NCBI RefSeq assembly: GCF_000308475.2
Contig: NZ_BAFT02000023.1
Coordinates: 1-64,000 of the forward strand
Direction of reading: 5' to 3'
Source of the DNA: Nocardia brasiliensis NBRC 14402
Lineage (GTDB): Bacteria; Actinomycetota; Actinomycetes; Mycobacteriales; Mycobacteriaceae
DNA: 64,000 nt
Made by a program: the position numbers and the translations under genes
The notes under the pieces: generated by a model
Told to the model about the DNA's origin: nothing
The model's database searches: none
What the model saw: only the letters and a program-made list of their open reading frames with translations
Shown here: piece after piece, positions 45,986-54,618 of the stretch
Layout: each line of letters begins with the position of its first letter
Numbering within the stretch: the first letter of the stretch is position 1

Positions 45986-47467
45986 GTGAGCACAACAGAA
46001 ATAACGACGGACACCGGAACGCCGGCGGCCGTACCCGATTCCACGCCGACCCGGTCCGGCCGACCCAAGCCCGCGGCCCGCAACGGGCTCAACGCACTCG
46101 CGATGCGACTGCACTTCTACGCCGGCATCTTCGTCGCACCGTTCATCCTCATCGCCGCGGTCACCGGCGCGCTCTACGCGATCTCGCCGACCCTGGAATC
46201 GATCGTGTCACGGGACCTGCTGACCGTGGAATCCACCGGCGGCGCACCCAAGCCGCTGTCCGAGCAGGTCGGGGCCGCCGTCGCGACCCAGCCGAATCTC
46301 ACGCTGAACGCGGTCTCCCCCGCGGCGGGCGCCGAGGACACCACCAGGGTGCTGTTCGCCGATCCCACCCTGGGCGAGTCCGAGCGGCGCGCGGTGTTCG
46401 TCGATCCGTATACCGCTCAGCCGGTGGGTGATTCGGTCGTCTACGGCAGTTCGGGGGCACTCCCGCTGCGCACCTGGATCGACCGCCTGCACCGCGATCT
46501 GCACCTCGGCGAACCCGGCCGGCTCTACAGCGAGCTGGCCGCGTCGTGGCTGTGGGTGATCGCACTGGCCGGTCTGGTCGTCTGGCTGCGCCGGGTACGC
46601 GCACGCAGGCAACGGAATTCGGCGCGCTGGCTGTTCGCGCCGGACCGGTCGCAGCAGGGCCGCGGCCGCACCGTGAACTGGCACGGCTCGGTCGGCATGT
46701 GGGTGCTGCCGATCATTCTCCTGCTCTCGGCTACGGGGATGACCTGGTCGACCTACGCGGGCGAGAACATCACCGAGATTCGCCAGCAGCTCAGCTGGAC
46801 CACACCCGCGGTCACCACCACACTGCCGGGAGCCGTTGCGCCCGCGCATGATCCGGGTGGCGATCACCACGCCGGGCACACCGCCGCGCCCGCGCCCACC
46901 GACGTGTCCGATCGGATCGTCCAGCTCGATCAGGTCTACCGGACGGCGCGCGCCAACGGCCTCACCCAGGCCGTCGAGATCAGCATCCCGGCCGAACCCA
47001 CCCAGGCGTTCGCGGTGAAGGAACGGCGGATGCCGGGCACGTACACCGTGGACGCGGTCGCCGTGGACGGCGCCACCGGCGCGGTAACCGATCGGCTCGC
47101 GTACGCCGATTGGCCGCTGATGGCCAAGCTCACCAATTGGGGCATTCAGTTCCACATGGGTCTGCTGTTCGGTCTGCTCAACCAGTTGCTGCTGCTCGCG
47201 GCGATGATCGGACTGATCACCGTGCTGGTACGCGGTTATCTCATGTGGTGGCGCAGGCGGCCGACCCGCGGCGGCGCGGGGCGGATCCCGCTGGGCCGGG
47301 CCCCGAGGCGTGGCGCACTGCGCCGGTCCTCGCCCTGGCCGGCCGTGCCGCTGGTCCTGGTCGCGGTACTGGTCGGCTGGTTCGCCCCGCTGGTCGGACT
47401 CAGCCTGCTCGCGTTCCTGGTCGTCGACGTGCTCGTCGGTCTGCGGGCTCGGCTACGCGCGGCGTAA
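45986..47467 (+). CDS. PepSY-associated transmembrane protein
   Basis: The 493-aa protein has four strong membrane helices in the PepSY_TM arrangement: NALAMRLHFYAGIFVAPFIL, SWLWVIALAGLVVWLRR, NWHGSVGMWVLPIILLLSAT and IQFHMGLLFGLLNQLLLLAA, with paired His (RLHFYAG, RLHRDLHLGEP, NWHGSVG, QFHMG) suited to bind haem or metal. Two PepSY domains face outward; one loop is His-rich (DHHAGH). Such proteins act as ferric-siderophore or copper-linked reductases. The GTG at 45986 follows a 240-base gene-free stretch. Confidence 0.83.
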   Translation: MSTTEITTDTGTPAAVPDSTPTRSGRPKPAARNGLNALAMRLHFYAGIFVAPFILIAAVTGALYAISPTLESIVSRDLLTVESTGGAPKPLSEQVGAAVATQPNLTLNAVSPAAGAEDTTRVLFADPTLGESERRAVFVDPYTAQPVGDSVVYGSSGALPLRTWIDRLHRDLHLGEPGRLYSELAASWLWVIALAGLVVWLRRVRARRQRNSARWLFAPDRSQQGRGRTVNWHGSVGMWVLPIILLLSATGMTWSTYAGENITEIRQQLSWTTPAVTTTLPGAVAPAHDPGGDHHAGHTAAPAPTDVSDRIVQLDQVYRTARANGLTQAVEISIPAEPTQAFAVKERRMPGTYTVDAVAVDGATGAVTDRLAYADWPLMAKLTNWGIQFHMGLLFGLLNQLLLLAAMIGLITVLVRGYLMWWRRRPTRGGAGRIPLGRAPRRGALRRSSPWPAVPLVLVAVLVGWFAPLVGLSLLAFLVVDVLVGLRARLRAA

Positions 47468-47478
47468 CCGGCTCGCCT

Positions 47479-47591
47479 CGGGTTTCCTCCCCGGATGACA
47501 CGGTCCGGCCGCATGCGGTCGGGCCGTCTCGACCGGAGAGGAAACCCGGTGCACCCCGAGTGGGCTGGTGTTGTCGCGGGACTCGGGGTGC
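47479..47591. terminator. Two stem-loops between convergent genes
   Basis: CGGGTTTCCTC (47479-47489) pairs with GAGGAAACCCG (47538-47548), and GCACCCCGAGT (47551-47561) pairs with ACTCGGGGTGC (47581-47591). Each stem is 11 bp and perfect. They lie in the gap after the PepSY gene and before the end of the FBP-domain gene; termination in either direction is the simplest reading. Confidence 0.5.
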
Positions 47592-47663
47592 GACGAGCCG
47601 AGCGTCGAGTGTCGGCGCATGGCATCTACCTCCATTTCTTGTCGGATTATCGGGTCAGGTGGA

Positions 47664-48152
47664 TCAGGCTTTGAGCCTGGCGATGAACGCCTGCAGGTTG
47701 GTCAGCAGCCGCTCGACCTTCTGCTCGGGATTCAGGTTCTCCCGGTACCGGTTGCCCAGCGCGGGGGTCTTCTTGCCGCGCGCGTACAGCGAACAGTTCA
47801 GATCGGTGCACATGTAGGTGCCGATCGTGTTGCCGTTGCGCCCGGACGGGCCGGCCTTGGCCGCGGTCAGCAGGGAAACCCCGCTACCGGTGTGCGTGGT
47901 CAGGCAGATCGAGCACATCTGTGCCCGGCCGGACCCACCGGTTTCGTAGCGCAGCGCGACGCCGATCAGCTCGTCGTCCTGCGGGACGACCAGATAGCAC
48001 CGGCCCGGCAGCGACGGATCCGACCAGCCGAGGAAATCGAGGTCGTCCCAGGGACGCTCGTCGAGTTCGCGCGGTACCGGCAGCCGCTTGGCTTCGGACT
48101 TGGAACAGTTGATGAACGACGATCGGATCTCGCGTTCGGTCACTGGTTTCAT
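47664..48152 (-). CDS. FBP-domain (FusB-like C-terminal zinc finger) protein
   Basis: The 162-aa protein matches the C-terminal treble-clef zinc-binding domain of elongation-factor-G-binding proteins of the FusB/FBP group. The four-Cys site is visible as QMCSICLTTHTG and YMCTDLNCSLYARG. In staphylococci FusB frees EF-G from the ribosome and gives fusidic-acid tolerance; actinobacterial members are untested, so a ribosome-linked role is inference. ATG 48152 follows GGAG; an ATG seven codons upstream is possible. Confidence 0.8.
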   Translation of the reverse strand: MKPVTEREIRSSFINCSKSEAKRLPVPRELDERPWDDLDFLGWSDPSLPGRCYLVVPQDDELIGVALRYETGGSGRAQMCSICLTTHTGSGVSLLTAAKAGPSGRNGNTIGTYMCTDLNCSLYARGKKTPALGNRYRENLNPEQKVERLLTNLQAFIARLKA

Positions 48153-48290
48153 GGCATGGCACTCCGTTTCCATCTCGTTGGTGTGAAACCGAGGAGACGT
48201 TACGTTCGCTAACGGCCCGGCGACAAACGTATTTCGCCGGAAAGACCCGTTGACCTGCCCGCTGTGAAGATCGTCACCGACCGCCGAAAC

Positions 48291-48313
48291 CCCGCCGGAC
48301 CTGGTCCGGCGGG
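48291..48313 (-). terminator. Terminator of the symporter operon
   Basis: CCCGCCGGAC-CTG-GTCCGGCGGG is a perfect 10-bp stem placed 8 bases after the stop of the 84-aa membrane protein; GTTTCGG follows on the minus strand. Confidence 0.7.
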
Positions 48314-48321
48314 ACTTTCCG

Positions 48322-48576
48322 TTACGGCGTGTCCGACGGTTCTTCTTCGATCTCGGCCGCCGGCGCCTGCTCGGGCACCGCGACCGGGCGCAGCATCGCC
48401 CACGCGAGGAACAGCACAGCCACCACGGCCATGCCGATCCCGGCCCAGAGGTTGACGTTGACGCCGCCGGTCTTGGCCTGCTCGGCGGCGGTGTTGTGCA
48501 CCAGTCCGGTGATGACCAGGATGACGCCGTAGCTGCCGAGGAGGGCGCCGACGATGGTGCGGATGTCGAAAAGCAT
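48322..48576 (-). CDS. Small two-helix membrane protein with the symporter
   Basis: The 84-aa protein has two helices (VGALLGSYGVILVITGLVH and LWAGIGMAVVAVLFLAWAML) and an acidic C-terminal tail (AAEIEEEPSDTP). It starts nine bases after the symporter stop, so the two are co-transcribed. A small membrane partner for an SSS-family transporter is known from other actinobacteria (MctB beside MctC), but sequence homology to it is not claimed. Confidence 0.65.
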   Translation of the reverse strand: MLFDIRTIVGALLGSYGVILVITGLVHNTAAEQAKTGGVNVNLWAGIGMAVVAVLFLAWAMLRPVAVPEQAPAAEIEEEPSDTP

Positions 48577-48585
48577 TGCGGCTCC

Positions 48586-50346
48586 TTATCCGACGACGAT
48601 GTTGAGAACGATGACGAGCACCAGGGCGATACCCGCGAGCAGCACCGGACGCTGGTACCAGGGCAGCGACGCCTCGTCGGGATCGGTGCGCACCTCCTTG
48701 GGCGTCTCCGAGTAGACCAGGCCGACGAGTTCGGCGACCGGTTTCGGCCTGGTCACCTGGGTGACCAGCACGCTCACCACGATGTCGACCACGAAGGCGA
48801 CGCCCGCGGCCACGAAACTCGCGCCCTGGCCCGACAATTCGAACACCTTGGTCTCGTGCAGGATGAAAACGACGATGGCGGAACCGGTTCCGCACACCAG
48901 GCCCATCCAGCCCGCCGCCGGGGTCATCCGTTTCCAGAACATGCCGAGGATGAAGGTCGCGAACAACGGCGCGTTGAAGAAACTGAACAGGGTCTGCAGA
49001 TAGTCCATCATGTTGCTGAAACTCGACGCGATGAACGAAGTGAAGATCGCCGCGACGGTCGCACCGACGGTCGCCCAGCGTCCGATATTCAGGTAGTACC
49101 CGTCCGGCCGATCCTTGCGCACATATTGCTGCCACAGGTCGTAGCTGAAAACAGTATTGAACGCGGAGATATTGGCGGCCATACCCGCCATGAACGCGGC
49201 GAGCAGACCGGCCAGACCCACGCCGAGCAGTCCGTTCGGCAACACGTCTTTCATCAGATACAGCAGCGCCTGGTTATAGGTGGTGTCGCCACTGAAGTCC
49301 GGATCCGCCGCCTTGGCCGCCTTGTATTCGCTCATCTGCGGCACCAGCACGGCGCTGATCATGCCGGGGATCACCACGATCAGCGGAATGAACATCTTCG
49401 GGTAGGCGCCGATGATCGGCGTACGCCGGGCCGCCGAGATGGAGTGCGTGGCCAGCGCCCGCTGCACCTCGACGAAGTTGGTGGTCCAGTAGCCGAACGA
49501 GAGCACGAACCCGAGCCCGAACACGATGCCGATCACCGACAGGATGTTGCTGCTGAAGCCGCTGAGCGCGTTACCGGGCCACGAGTCCAGCTGCGCGCCA
49601 CCACCCGGTGAGGCGGTCACCTTGTCCCGCAATCCATCCCAGCCGCCGACCTTGTGCAGGCCGACCAGCGTGAGCGGCAGCAGCGCGGCCACGATGACGA
49701 AGAACTGCAGCACCTCGTTGTAGATCGCGGCGGACAGGCCGCCGAGGGTGATGTAGGACAGCACGATCACCGCCGCGATCACCACCGACACCCACAGCGG
49801 CCAGCCGAGCAGCACGTTCAGGATGGTGCCGAGCAGATACAGGTTGACGCCCGCGATCAGCACCTGGGCGACGGCGAAGCTGAGCGCGTTCACCAGGTGC
49901 GCGCCGGTGCCGAACCGCCTGCGCATGAATTCGGGGACGCTGCGCACCTTGGAGCCGTAGTAGAACGGCATCATCACCACGCCGAGGAACAGCATGGCCG
50001 GGACCGCGCCGATCCAGAAGTAGTGGAAGGTCGGGAACCCGTACTGGGCGCCGTTGGCCGACATTCCCATGATCTCGACCGCGCCGAGATTGGCGGAGAT
50101 GAACGCGAGACCGGTCACCCAGGCGGGCAGCGACCGCCCGGACAGGAAGAAGTCGATGCTGGACGAGACGCGCTGTCTGGCCAGTAAGCCGATGCCGAGT
50201 ACGAAGACGAAGTAGAGCGCCACCAAGGCGTAGTCGACCGGGTCCGCATCGAGTCGCAGCGTGGTCGAGGCCTCGAAGTGGGTGGACATCCGTGGCTCGG
50301 CGGCGAGCAGCACGGAGGTCAGAACGGGTGAATCGGCAAGCGGCAC
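48586..50346 (-). CDS. Sodium:solute symporter, SGLT-like
   Basis: The 586-aa protein has about 14 membrane helices and typical SSS segments: FLSGRSLPAWVTGLAFISAN at helix 1-2, LGAVEIMGMSANGAQYGFPT, and YITLGGLSAAIYNEVLQFF. The closest functional type by these motifs is the Na+/glucose-galactose group. The galactokinase gene just upstream on the same strand points to galactose uptake. GTG 50346 follows AGGAGG and so is preferred. Confidence 0.85.
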   Translation of the reverse strand: MPLADSPVLTSVLLAAEPRMSTHFEASTTLRLDADPVDYALVALYFVFVLGIGLLARQRVSSSIDFFLSGRSLPAWVTGLAFISANLGAVEIMGMSANGAQYGFPTFHYFWIGAVPAMLFLGVVMMPFYYGSKVRSVPEFMRRRFGTGAHLVNALSFAVAQVLIAGVNLYLLGTILNVLLGWPLWVSVVIAAVIVLSYITLGGLSAAIYNEVLQFFVIVAALLPLTLVGLHKVGGWDGLRDKVTASPGGGAQLDSWPGNALSGFSSNILSVIGIVFGLGFVLSFGYWTTNFVEVQRALATHSISAARRTPIIGAYPKMFIPLIVVIPGMISAVLVPQMSEYKAAKAADPDFSGDTTYNQALLYLMKDVLPNGLLGVGLAGLLAAFMAGMAANISAFNTVFSYDLWQQYVRKDRPDGYYLNIGRWATVGATVAAIFTSFIASSFSNMMDYLQTLFSFFNAPLFATFILGMFWKRMTPAAGWMGLVCGTGSAIVVFILHETKVFELSGQGASFVAAGVAFVVDIVVSVLVTQVTRPKPVAELVGLVYSETPKEVRTDPDEASLPWYQRPVLLAGIALVLVIVLNIVVG

Positions 50347-50534
50347 AGCGTCCCTCCTGGCGGTAAACCTGGCGTCGAGCGGGATCCTTCGTGGTACGAG
50401 ATCGTGCGTCTACGGGTACTGCGTGGCGCGCGAGTCCCTCGTCGCCGGCCGAATGGTGTCGGCCGACACCCACTCTGCGTGATTGTGCCTCACTCGCGGG
50501 CCACAATCGTGCACAAACAACTCGGTCGCCTCGC

Positions 50535-51686
50535 TCAGTCGATCCGGTGCGCGCCGGCCGCCGGGCCGACGACGAAGGTGCGCGGCTCGGCAAAGCCCGA
50601 GTCCGCGAACCGTTTCCGCGTGGCGTCCACCACGGCGGCGGTGTGCGCGCGGTCGACGAGCGCGATCGCGCTGCCGCCGAATCCACCGCCGACCATGCGC
50701 GCGCCGTGCGCCCCGGCCGCGCGCGCGGCGGCGACGGCGGTGTCCAGCGCGGGTGTGGACACCTCGAAATCGTCGCGCAGCGACGCGTGCGCCGCGGAGA
50801 GCAGCGGTCCGATCACGCGCGGATCCACACCGCTGCGCAATTCTTCGGCAACCCGCAGGACGCGCGCGTTCTCCGTCACGACATGTCGCGCGCGGCGGCG
50901 CAACACCGGATCGGCGAGCCGTTCCACGTCGGCCACCGCCGCGACATCACGCAGCGCCGGCACACCGAGTTCGGTGGCGGCGGCTTCGCATTGGGCGCGG
51001 CGCTCGGCGTAGCCGCCGTCGACCAATTCGTGCGGCTGCCCCGTGTCGATCACCAACAGCTCCAACCCGAATCGGTCCAGATCGAATGGAATCTGTTCGT
51101 AGGCAACGATGTTCGCATCGTCGTCGGCGAGGAAGCCGCGGATGTCGAGGAACAGCGCGTGCCCGGCGGTGCACATGATCGAGGCGGACTGATCCAGCAA
51201 ACCGGTGGGCGCGCCGACGTAGTCGTTCTCCGCGGCGCGGGCCAGTTCGATCAGCGCGCGATCGGTGACGGCGGGCGCGAACAGGTCCCGCAGCGCGATG
51301 GCCACCGCGCAGGACAGCGCGGCCGAGGAGGACAGCCCCGCCCCGATCGGTACAGCGCCGTCCAGCACGAGGTCGACCCCGCCGACGGCGTGCCCGCGCC
51401 GCACGAACTCGGCGACCACCCCGAGCGGATACCGCGCCCAGCCCGGCACCCGGTCGCGCTGGGCGGCCAGTTCCGCCACCGCGACCAGCACGGTCTCGCC
51501 CGGCCGCTGCCGGGACGTGACCCGCACCCGCTGGTCCGGGCGCAGCCGGGCCGCGCACTCGACCACCAGCGGCAGTGCGATCGGCAACACGAACCCGTCG
51601 TTGTAGTCGGTGTGTTCGCCGATGATGTTGACCCGTCCCGGCGCCGCCCACGTCTGCACTGGTCCCTCGCTGTCTGTCGTGTCCAC
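50535..51686 (-). CDS. galK: Galactokinase
   Basis: The 383-aa GHMP kinase has the galactokinase signature GRVNIIGEHTDYNDGFVLP near the N-terminus, the ATP-binding loop PIGAGLSSSAALSCAVAIAL and the C-terminal MVGGGFGGSAIALV motif. It phosphorylates galactose to galactose-1-phosphate. The symporter gene follows 188 bases downstream. No galT or galE is seen within the window. GTG 51686 (VDTTDSEGPVQTW) is preferred over further upstream codons. Confidence 0.92.
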   Translation of the reverse strand: MDTTDSEGPVQTWAAPGRVNIIGEHTDYNDGFVLPIALPLVVECAARLRPDQRVRVTSRQRPGETVLVAVAELAAQRDRVPGWARYPLGVVAEFVRRGHAVGGVDLVLDGAVPIGAGLSSSAALSCAVAIALRDLFAPAVTDRALIELARAAENDYVGAPTGLLDQSASIMCTAGHALFLDIRGFLADDDANIVAYEQIPFDLDRFGLELLVIDTGQPHELVDGGYAERRAQCEAAATELGVPALRDVAAVADVERLADPVLRRRARHVVTENARVLRVAEELRSGVDPRVIGPLLSAAHASLRDDFEVSTPALDTAVAAARAAGAHGARMVGGGFGGSAIALVDRAHTAAVVDATRKRFADSGFAEPRTFVVGPAAGAHRID

Positions 51687-51832
51687 ACCTACCCGTCCGG
51701 CCCACGTTACGAGACACGCCGTCGTAGCACTGGTTTCGGCCGTCGGAGGTGCGCGATTCCCCTTTGTGACGCAGAGTCGATTTTGTCGCATTACCGGCCT
51801 GCAAATTGGGCCGGGCTTTTTGGGAGGGCACT

Positions 51833-52429
51833 ATGATTCACACCACCCCGCGCAGCGGTCCAGTGGGGCGGCGCGGCCGCCTGGTCGGACTGCCATGGAT
51901 AGATCGGCTACGTCCACCCCTGGGCAGGCCGGTCGCCGGGGCGCCGTTGACGATCGAGATCGGTGCCGCGACCGGGGCAGGCCCGACAGCCATGTCGGCC
52001 TTCGACGCAGCGCTGCGCGAACTGGGAGTAGGTGATGCCAACTTGATCCGGCTGTCGTCGGTGATTCCGCCCGGGGCGGCGTTGGCACGCACCGGCCGCG
52101 TGCGTAAACCGATACCGTGGGGCGATCGTCTCTATTGCGTGTACGCGGTGCAGCATGCGCACGAGCCCGGCGCGACCGCGGCGGCGGGCATCGGCTGGGT
52201 GCTGCGCGACGACGGTTCCGGCGCGGGCCTGTTCGTCGAGCACGAGGCCGAGACCACCGCGGAGGTCACCGCGCTGATCCGGTCCAGCCTCGACGACATG
52301 ACCCGGCATCGACCGGAAACCTTCGGCCCGATTCAACTGTGCACGACCGAGACCACCGCCGACGGCGGGCCGACCTGCGCGCTGGTGCTCGCGGCGTATC
52401 ACACCACCCCGTGGGGGTTCCAGCGATGA
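51833..52429 (+). CDS. Pyruvoyl-dependent arginine decarboxylase
   Basis: The 198-aa protein matches the PvlArgDC family known from archaea and Chlamydia. Its core has TGAGPTAMSAFDAALRELGV, then DANLIRLSSVIPPGA in which the Ser75-Ser76 pair is the expected self-cleavage site that makes the pyruvoyl cofactor, Asn70 the conserved substrate residue, and GLFVEHEAETTAEV the conserved Glu region. The reaction is arginine to agmatine and CO2. GGGAGG precedes the ATG. The gene overlaps the next by four bases (ATGA) and heads a three-gene operon. Confidence 0.85.
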   Translation: MIHTTPRSGPVGRRGRLVGLPWIDRLRPPLGRPVAGAPLTIEIGAATGAGPTAMSAFDAALRELGVGDANLIRLSSVIPPGAALARTGRVRKPIPWGDRLYCVYAVQHAHEPGATAAAGIGWVLRDDGSGAGLFVEHEAETTAEVTALIRSSLDDMTRHRPETFGPIQLCTTETTADGGPTCALVLAAYHTTPWGFQR

Positions 52430-52992
52430 ACGACGTGCACATCACCATCGACACCAAGGTGCCCGACGACCAGATCGACCAGTTCTACGAACTGTACGAG
52501 GACGCGTTCGGCCCGCTGCGCACCAAGGCCATCGCCAGACAGGTGTTGCACCGTGAGGAATTCCGCGCCGAAATGATCGACGCCCGGGTACAGAAACACG
52601 TGGCCAGAACCGCTTTCGGCGAGCCGATCGGGGTGACCACGCTGACCAGACATCTCGACACCGTGCCGTGGATCAGTCCGGAATACTTCGCGGCCCGGTA
52701 TCCTGAACATGCGGCGCGGGACGCGATCTTCTACATCGGTTTTACCCTCGTTACGCCAAGAGCGCGGCAAGGGGTCGCATTCCATGCCATGATCGAATCA
52801 GTTGCCCAGGTTTTGATAGCCGAACGCGCTGTGTTCGGTTGGGACATGTGCTCGTACAACAACACTCGGCCCTGGTTCACCGGCCATATCAAGTCGGTGC
52901 TCGACGAGTTGGAGCTCGAGGTTGCGGTGGAGGATACGCAGACCTACTACGCGGCCTGGTTCACCGGGGACGGAGCGACCAAGGGGGGCTGA
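52426..52992 (+). CDS. GNAT-like acyltransferase coupled to arginine decarboxylase
   Basis: The 188-aa protein looks like a GNAT/acyl-synthase fold: AFGEPIGVTTLTRHL as central strands, then FYIGFTLVTPRARQGVAFHA where RARQG replaces the usual Q/RxxGxG/A acyl-CoA loop, and a late SYNNTRPWFTG segment. The loop is degenerate, so activity needs proof. It is tied by overlaps to the arginine decarboxylase (ATGA) and the GGDEF gene (TGATG), which suggests acylation of agmatine or of a protein in the same pathway. N-acyl amino acid synthases are a possible alternative. Confidence 0.6.
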   Translation: MNDVHITIDTKVPDDQIDQFYELYEDAFGPLRTKAIARQVLHREEFRAEMIDARVQKHVARTAFGEPIGVTTLTRHLDTVPWISPEYFAARYPEHAARDAIFYIGFTLVTPRARQGVAFHAMIESVAQVLIAERAVFGWDMCSYNNTRPWFTGHIKSVLDELELEVAVEDTQTYYAAWFTGDGATKGG

Positions 52993-54569
52993 TGACAGTC
53001 AGCGAAGGGCCGCGGTCAGCAGGGCGGCAGCAATTCCGAACACGGTGGTACGCACTGCTTCTCGGGGGAAGCGCGGCCGCGATCATGGTGCACGTCGCGG
53101 TCGAGTCACTGGTGCTGACCTACCTGACGATGGCGATCATCCTGGCGGGCACGCTCGCCATGATCGGCATCGGCCTGTGGATGCACCGCCCGGCGCGGCC
53201 GCTGCCCTGGTATCTGCTGTCGGCCTCGTCGGTACTCTCGGCCACGGGCAGCGCGCTGCGCGAGACGTCCGAGCACGGCTTGCATCCGATCGACGACGCG
53301 TTCACCCTGCTCGGCTACCTGACCGTCGGACTCGCGGCCCTGATCTGGTTGCGCCCCCGGCAGGTCCGCGGCAACTACGACCTGGTGCTCGACTCCGGGT
53401 TGATCGGGCTCGGCGCGCTGCTCGCGTCCTGGACCTTCCTGATCTCCCCCATCCTGCGCACCCACGACAACACCATGAACACCATGGTGGCCGCCACCTA
53501 TCCGGTGCTGGACGCCTTGCTGTTGACGCTGATCGCGCATTCGGTGGCCACCTCGACCCGCTCGGAAACCTCGCTGCGGCTGGTGCACATCGGGCTGATC
53601 GCCGCGCTCATCGGCGACCTCGGCTACAGCATGCAGGCCGCGGGCACGATCGCGGTCAGCCGCGACATGCTGATGGCGCCGCTGCTGGCCGCGTACGCGA
53701 CCGGCGGCGTCGCGGCGCTGCACCCGACGATGGTCGGCCCGGGCAACCCGCGCCGGATCCACCCGCACCACTCCCGGCAGCGGGCCAGCTTCATCGCGGT
53801 CGCCCTGATCGTCGCGTCGCTGGTGCCGGTGGTCGGGTCCTCGCTCGGCCTGCTCGATCGCGTGGTGGTCTCGTCGCTGTTCGCGCTGCTGCTCATCGGG
53901 GTGCTGGTGCGCAGCGAGCGGGCCATCGTGCGTAGCTCGCGCAGTGAGCGGCGCGCCCAGCACCAGGCCGATCACGACATGCTCACCGGGCTGCTCAACC
54001 GCTCCGCGCTGTTACGCGCGCTCAATCGCAACAGCGAGCGGTGGGCCGAACAACCGCTCTGCCTGCTCTTCATCGATCTCGACGGCTTCAAGATGGTCAA
54101 CGACAGCTACGGACACGCGGTGGGTGACGAGCTGATCGCGAACGCCGCCTCGCGCATCCGGCGCGTGGTGCTGCGCGACGACGTGGTCGCCCGCTACGGC
54201 GGCGACGAATTCGTGGTGCTCTCCCCGCTCGGCCGGCAGGAGGCCGCGACCCTGGCCGAACGCCTGCTCGGCGCGTTCGTGCGGCCGTTCGAGCTGAGCG
54301 CGGGCGAAATCCCGATCACCGCGAGCATCGGCATCGCGTGTGGTTCGCCGCGCAGCACCGACTCCACCATCTACGACCTCATCCGGGACGCCGATTCGGC
54401 CATGTACCACGCGAAGGAATACTCGCTCGGCTACGCGTTCCACGACGACGCGCGGCACGCGCCCGATACCGTGCGGCACGCCGGGGCCGATACCGTGCGG
54501 CACGCTCCGACCGAGAGCGGGCGGCGGATCTGGCACGCGAGCACCAGATCCACCAGCACCGCGGTCTGA
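52992..54569 (+). CDS. Membrane-bound GGDEF diguanylate cyclase
   Basis: The 525-aa protein has about nine membrane helices (residues 20-310), then a GGDEF domain (residues about 330-500) with RYGGDEFVVL at 401-410, DMLTGLLNRSALL at its start and CLLFIDLDGFKMVNDSYGHA with the Mg-binding Asp. It would make cyclic di-GMP. The RxxD inhibitory site is not in register (LRDD at the I-site position), so product feedback may be lost. No EAL or HD-GYP follows. The C-terminal tail has an 8-residue repeat (RHAPDTV, then RHAGADTV). Confidence 0.88.
   Translation: MTVSEGPRSAGRQQFRTRWYALLLGGSAAAIMVHVAVESLVLTYLTMAIILAGTLAMIGIGLWMHRPARPLPWYLLSASSVLSATGSALRETSEHGLHPIDDAFTLLGYLTVGLAALIWLRPRQVRGNYDLVLDSGLIGLGALLASWTFLISPILRTHDNTMNTMVAATYPVLDALLLTLIAHSVATSTRSETSLRLVHIGLIAALIGDLGYSMQAAGTIAVSRDMLMAPLLAAYATGGVAALHPTMVGPGNPRRIHPHHSRQRASFIAVALIVASLVPVVGSSLGLLDRVVVSSLFALLLIGVLVRSERAIVRSSRSERRAQHQADHDMLTGLLNRSALLRALNRNSERWAEQPLCLLFIDLDGFKMVNDSYGHAVGDELIANAASRIRRVVLRDDVVARYGGDEFVVLSPLGRQEAATLAERLLGAFVRPFELSAGEIPITASIGIACGSPRSTDSTIYDLIRDADSAMYHAKEYSLGYAFHDDARHAPDTVRHAGADTVRHAPTESGRRIWHASTRSTSTAV
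54463..54505 (+). repeat. 24-bp period repeat in the GGDEF gene tail
   Basis: The 19-mer CCGATACCGTGCGGCACGC is at 54463-54481 and 54487-54505. It encodes the repeated DTVRHA segment at the C-terminal end of the cyclase. Confidence 0.85.
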
Positions 54570-54618
54570 TGGTCTACACCGTCGACCGCACCGGGCGGCC
54601 GCGGCCCCAGGGACCTGT

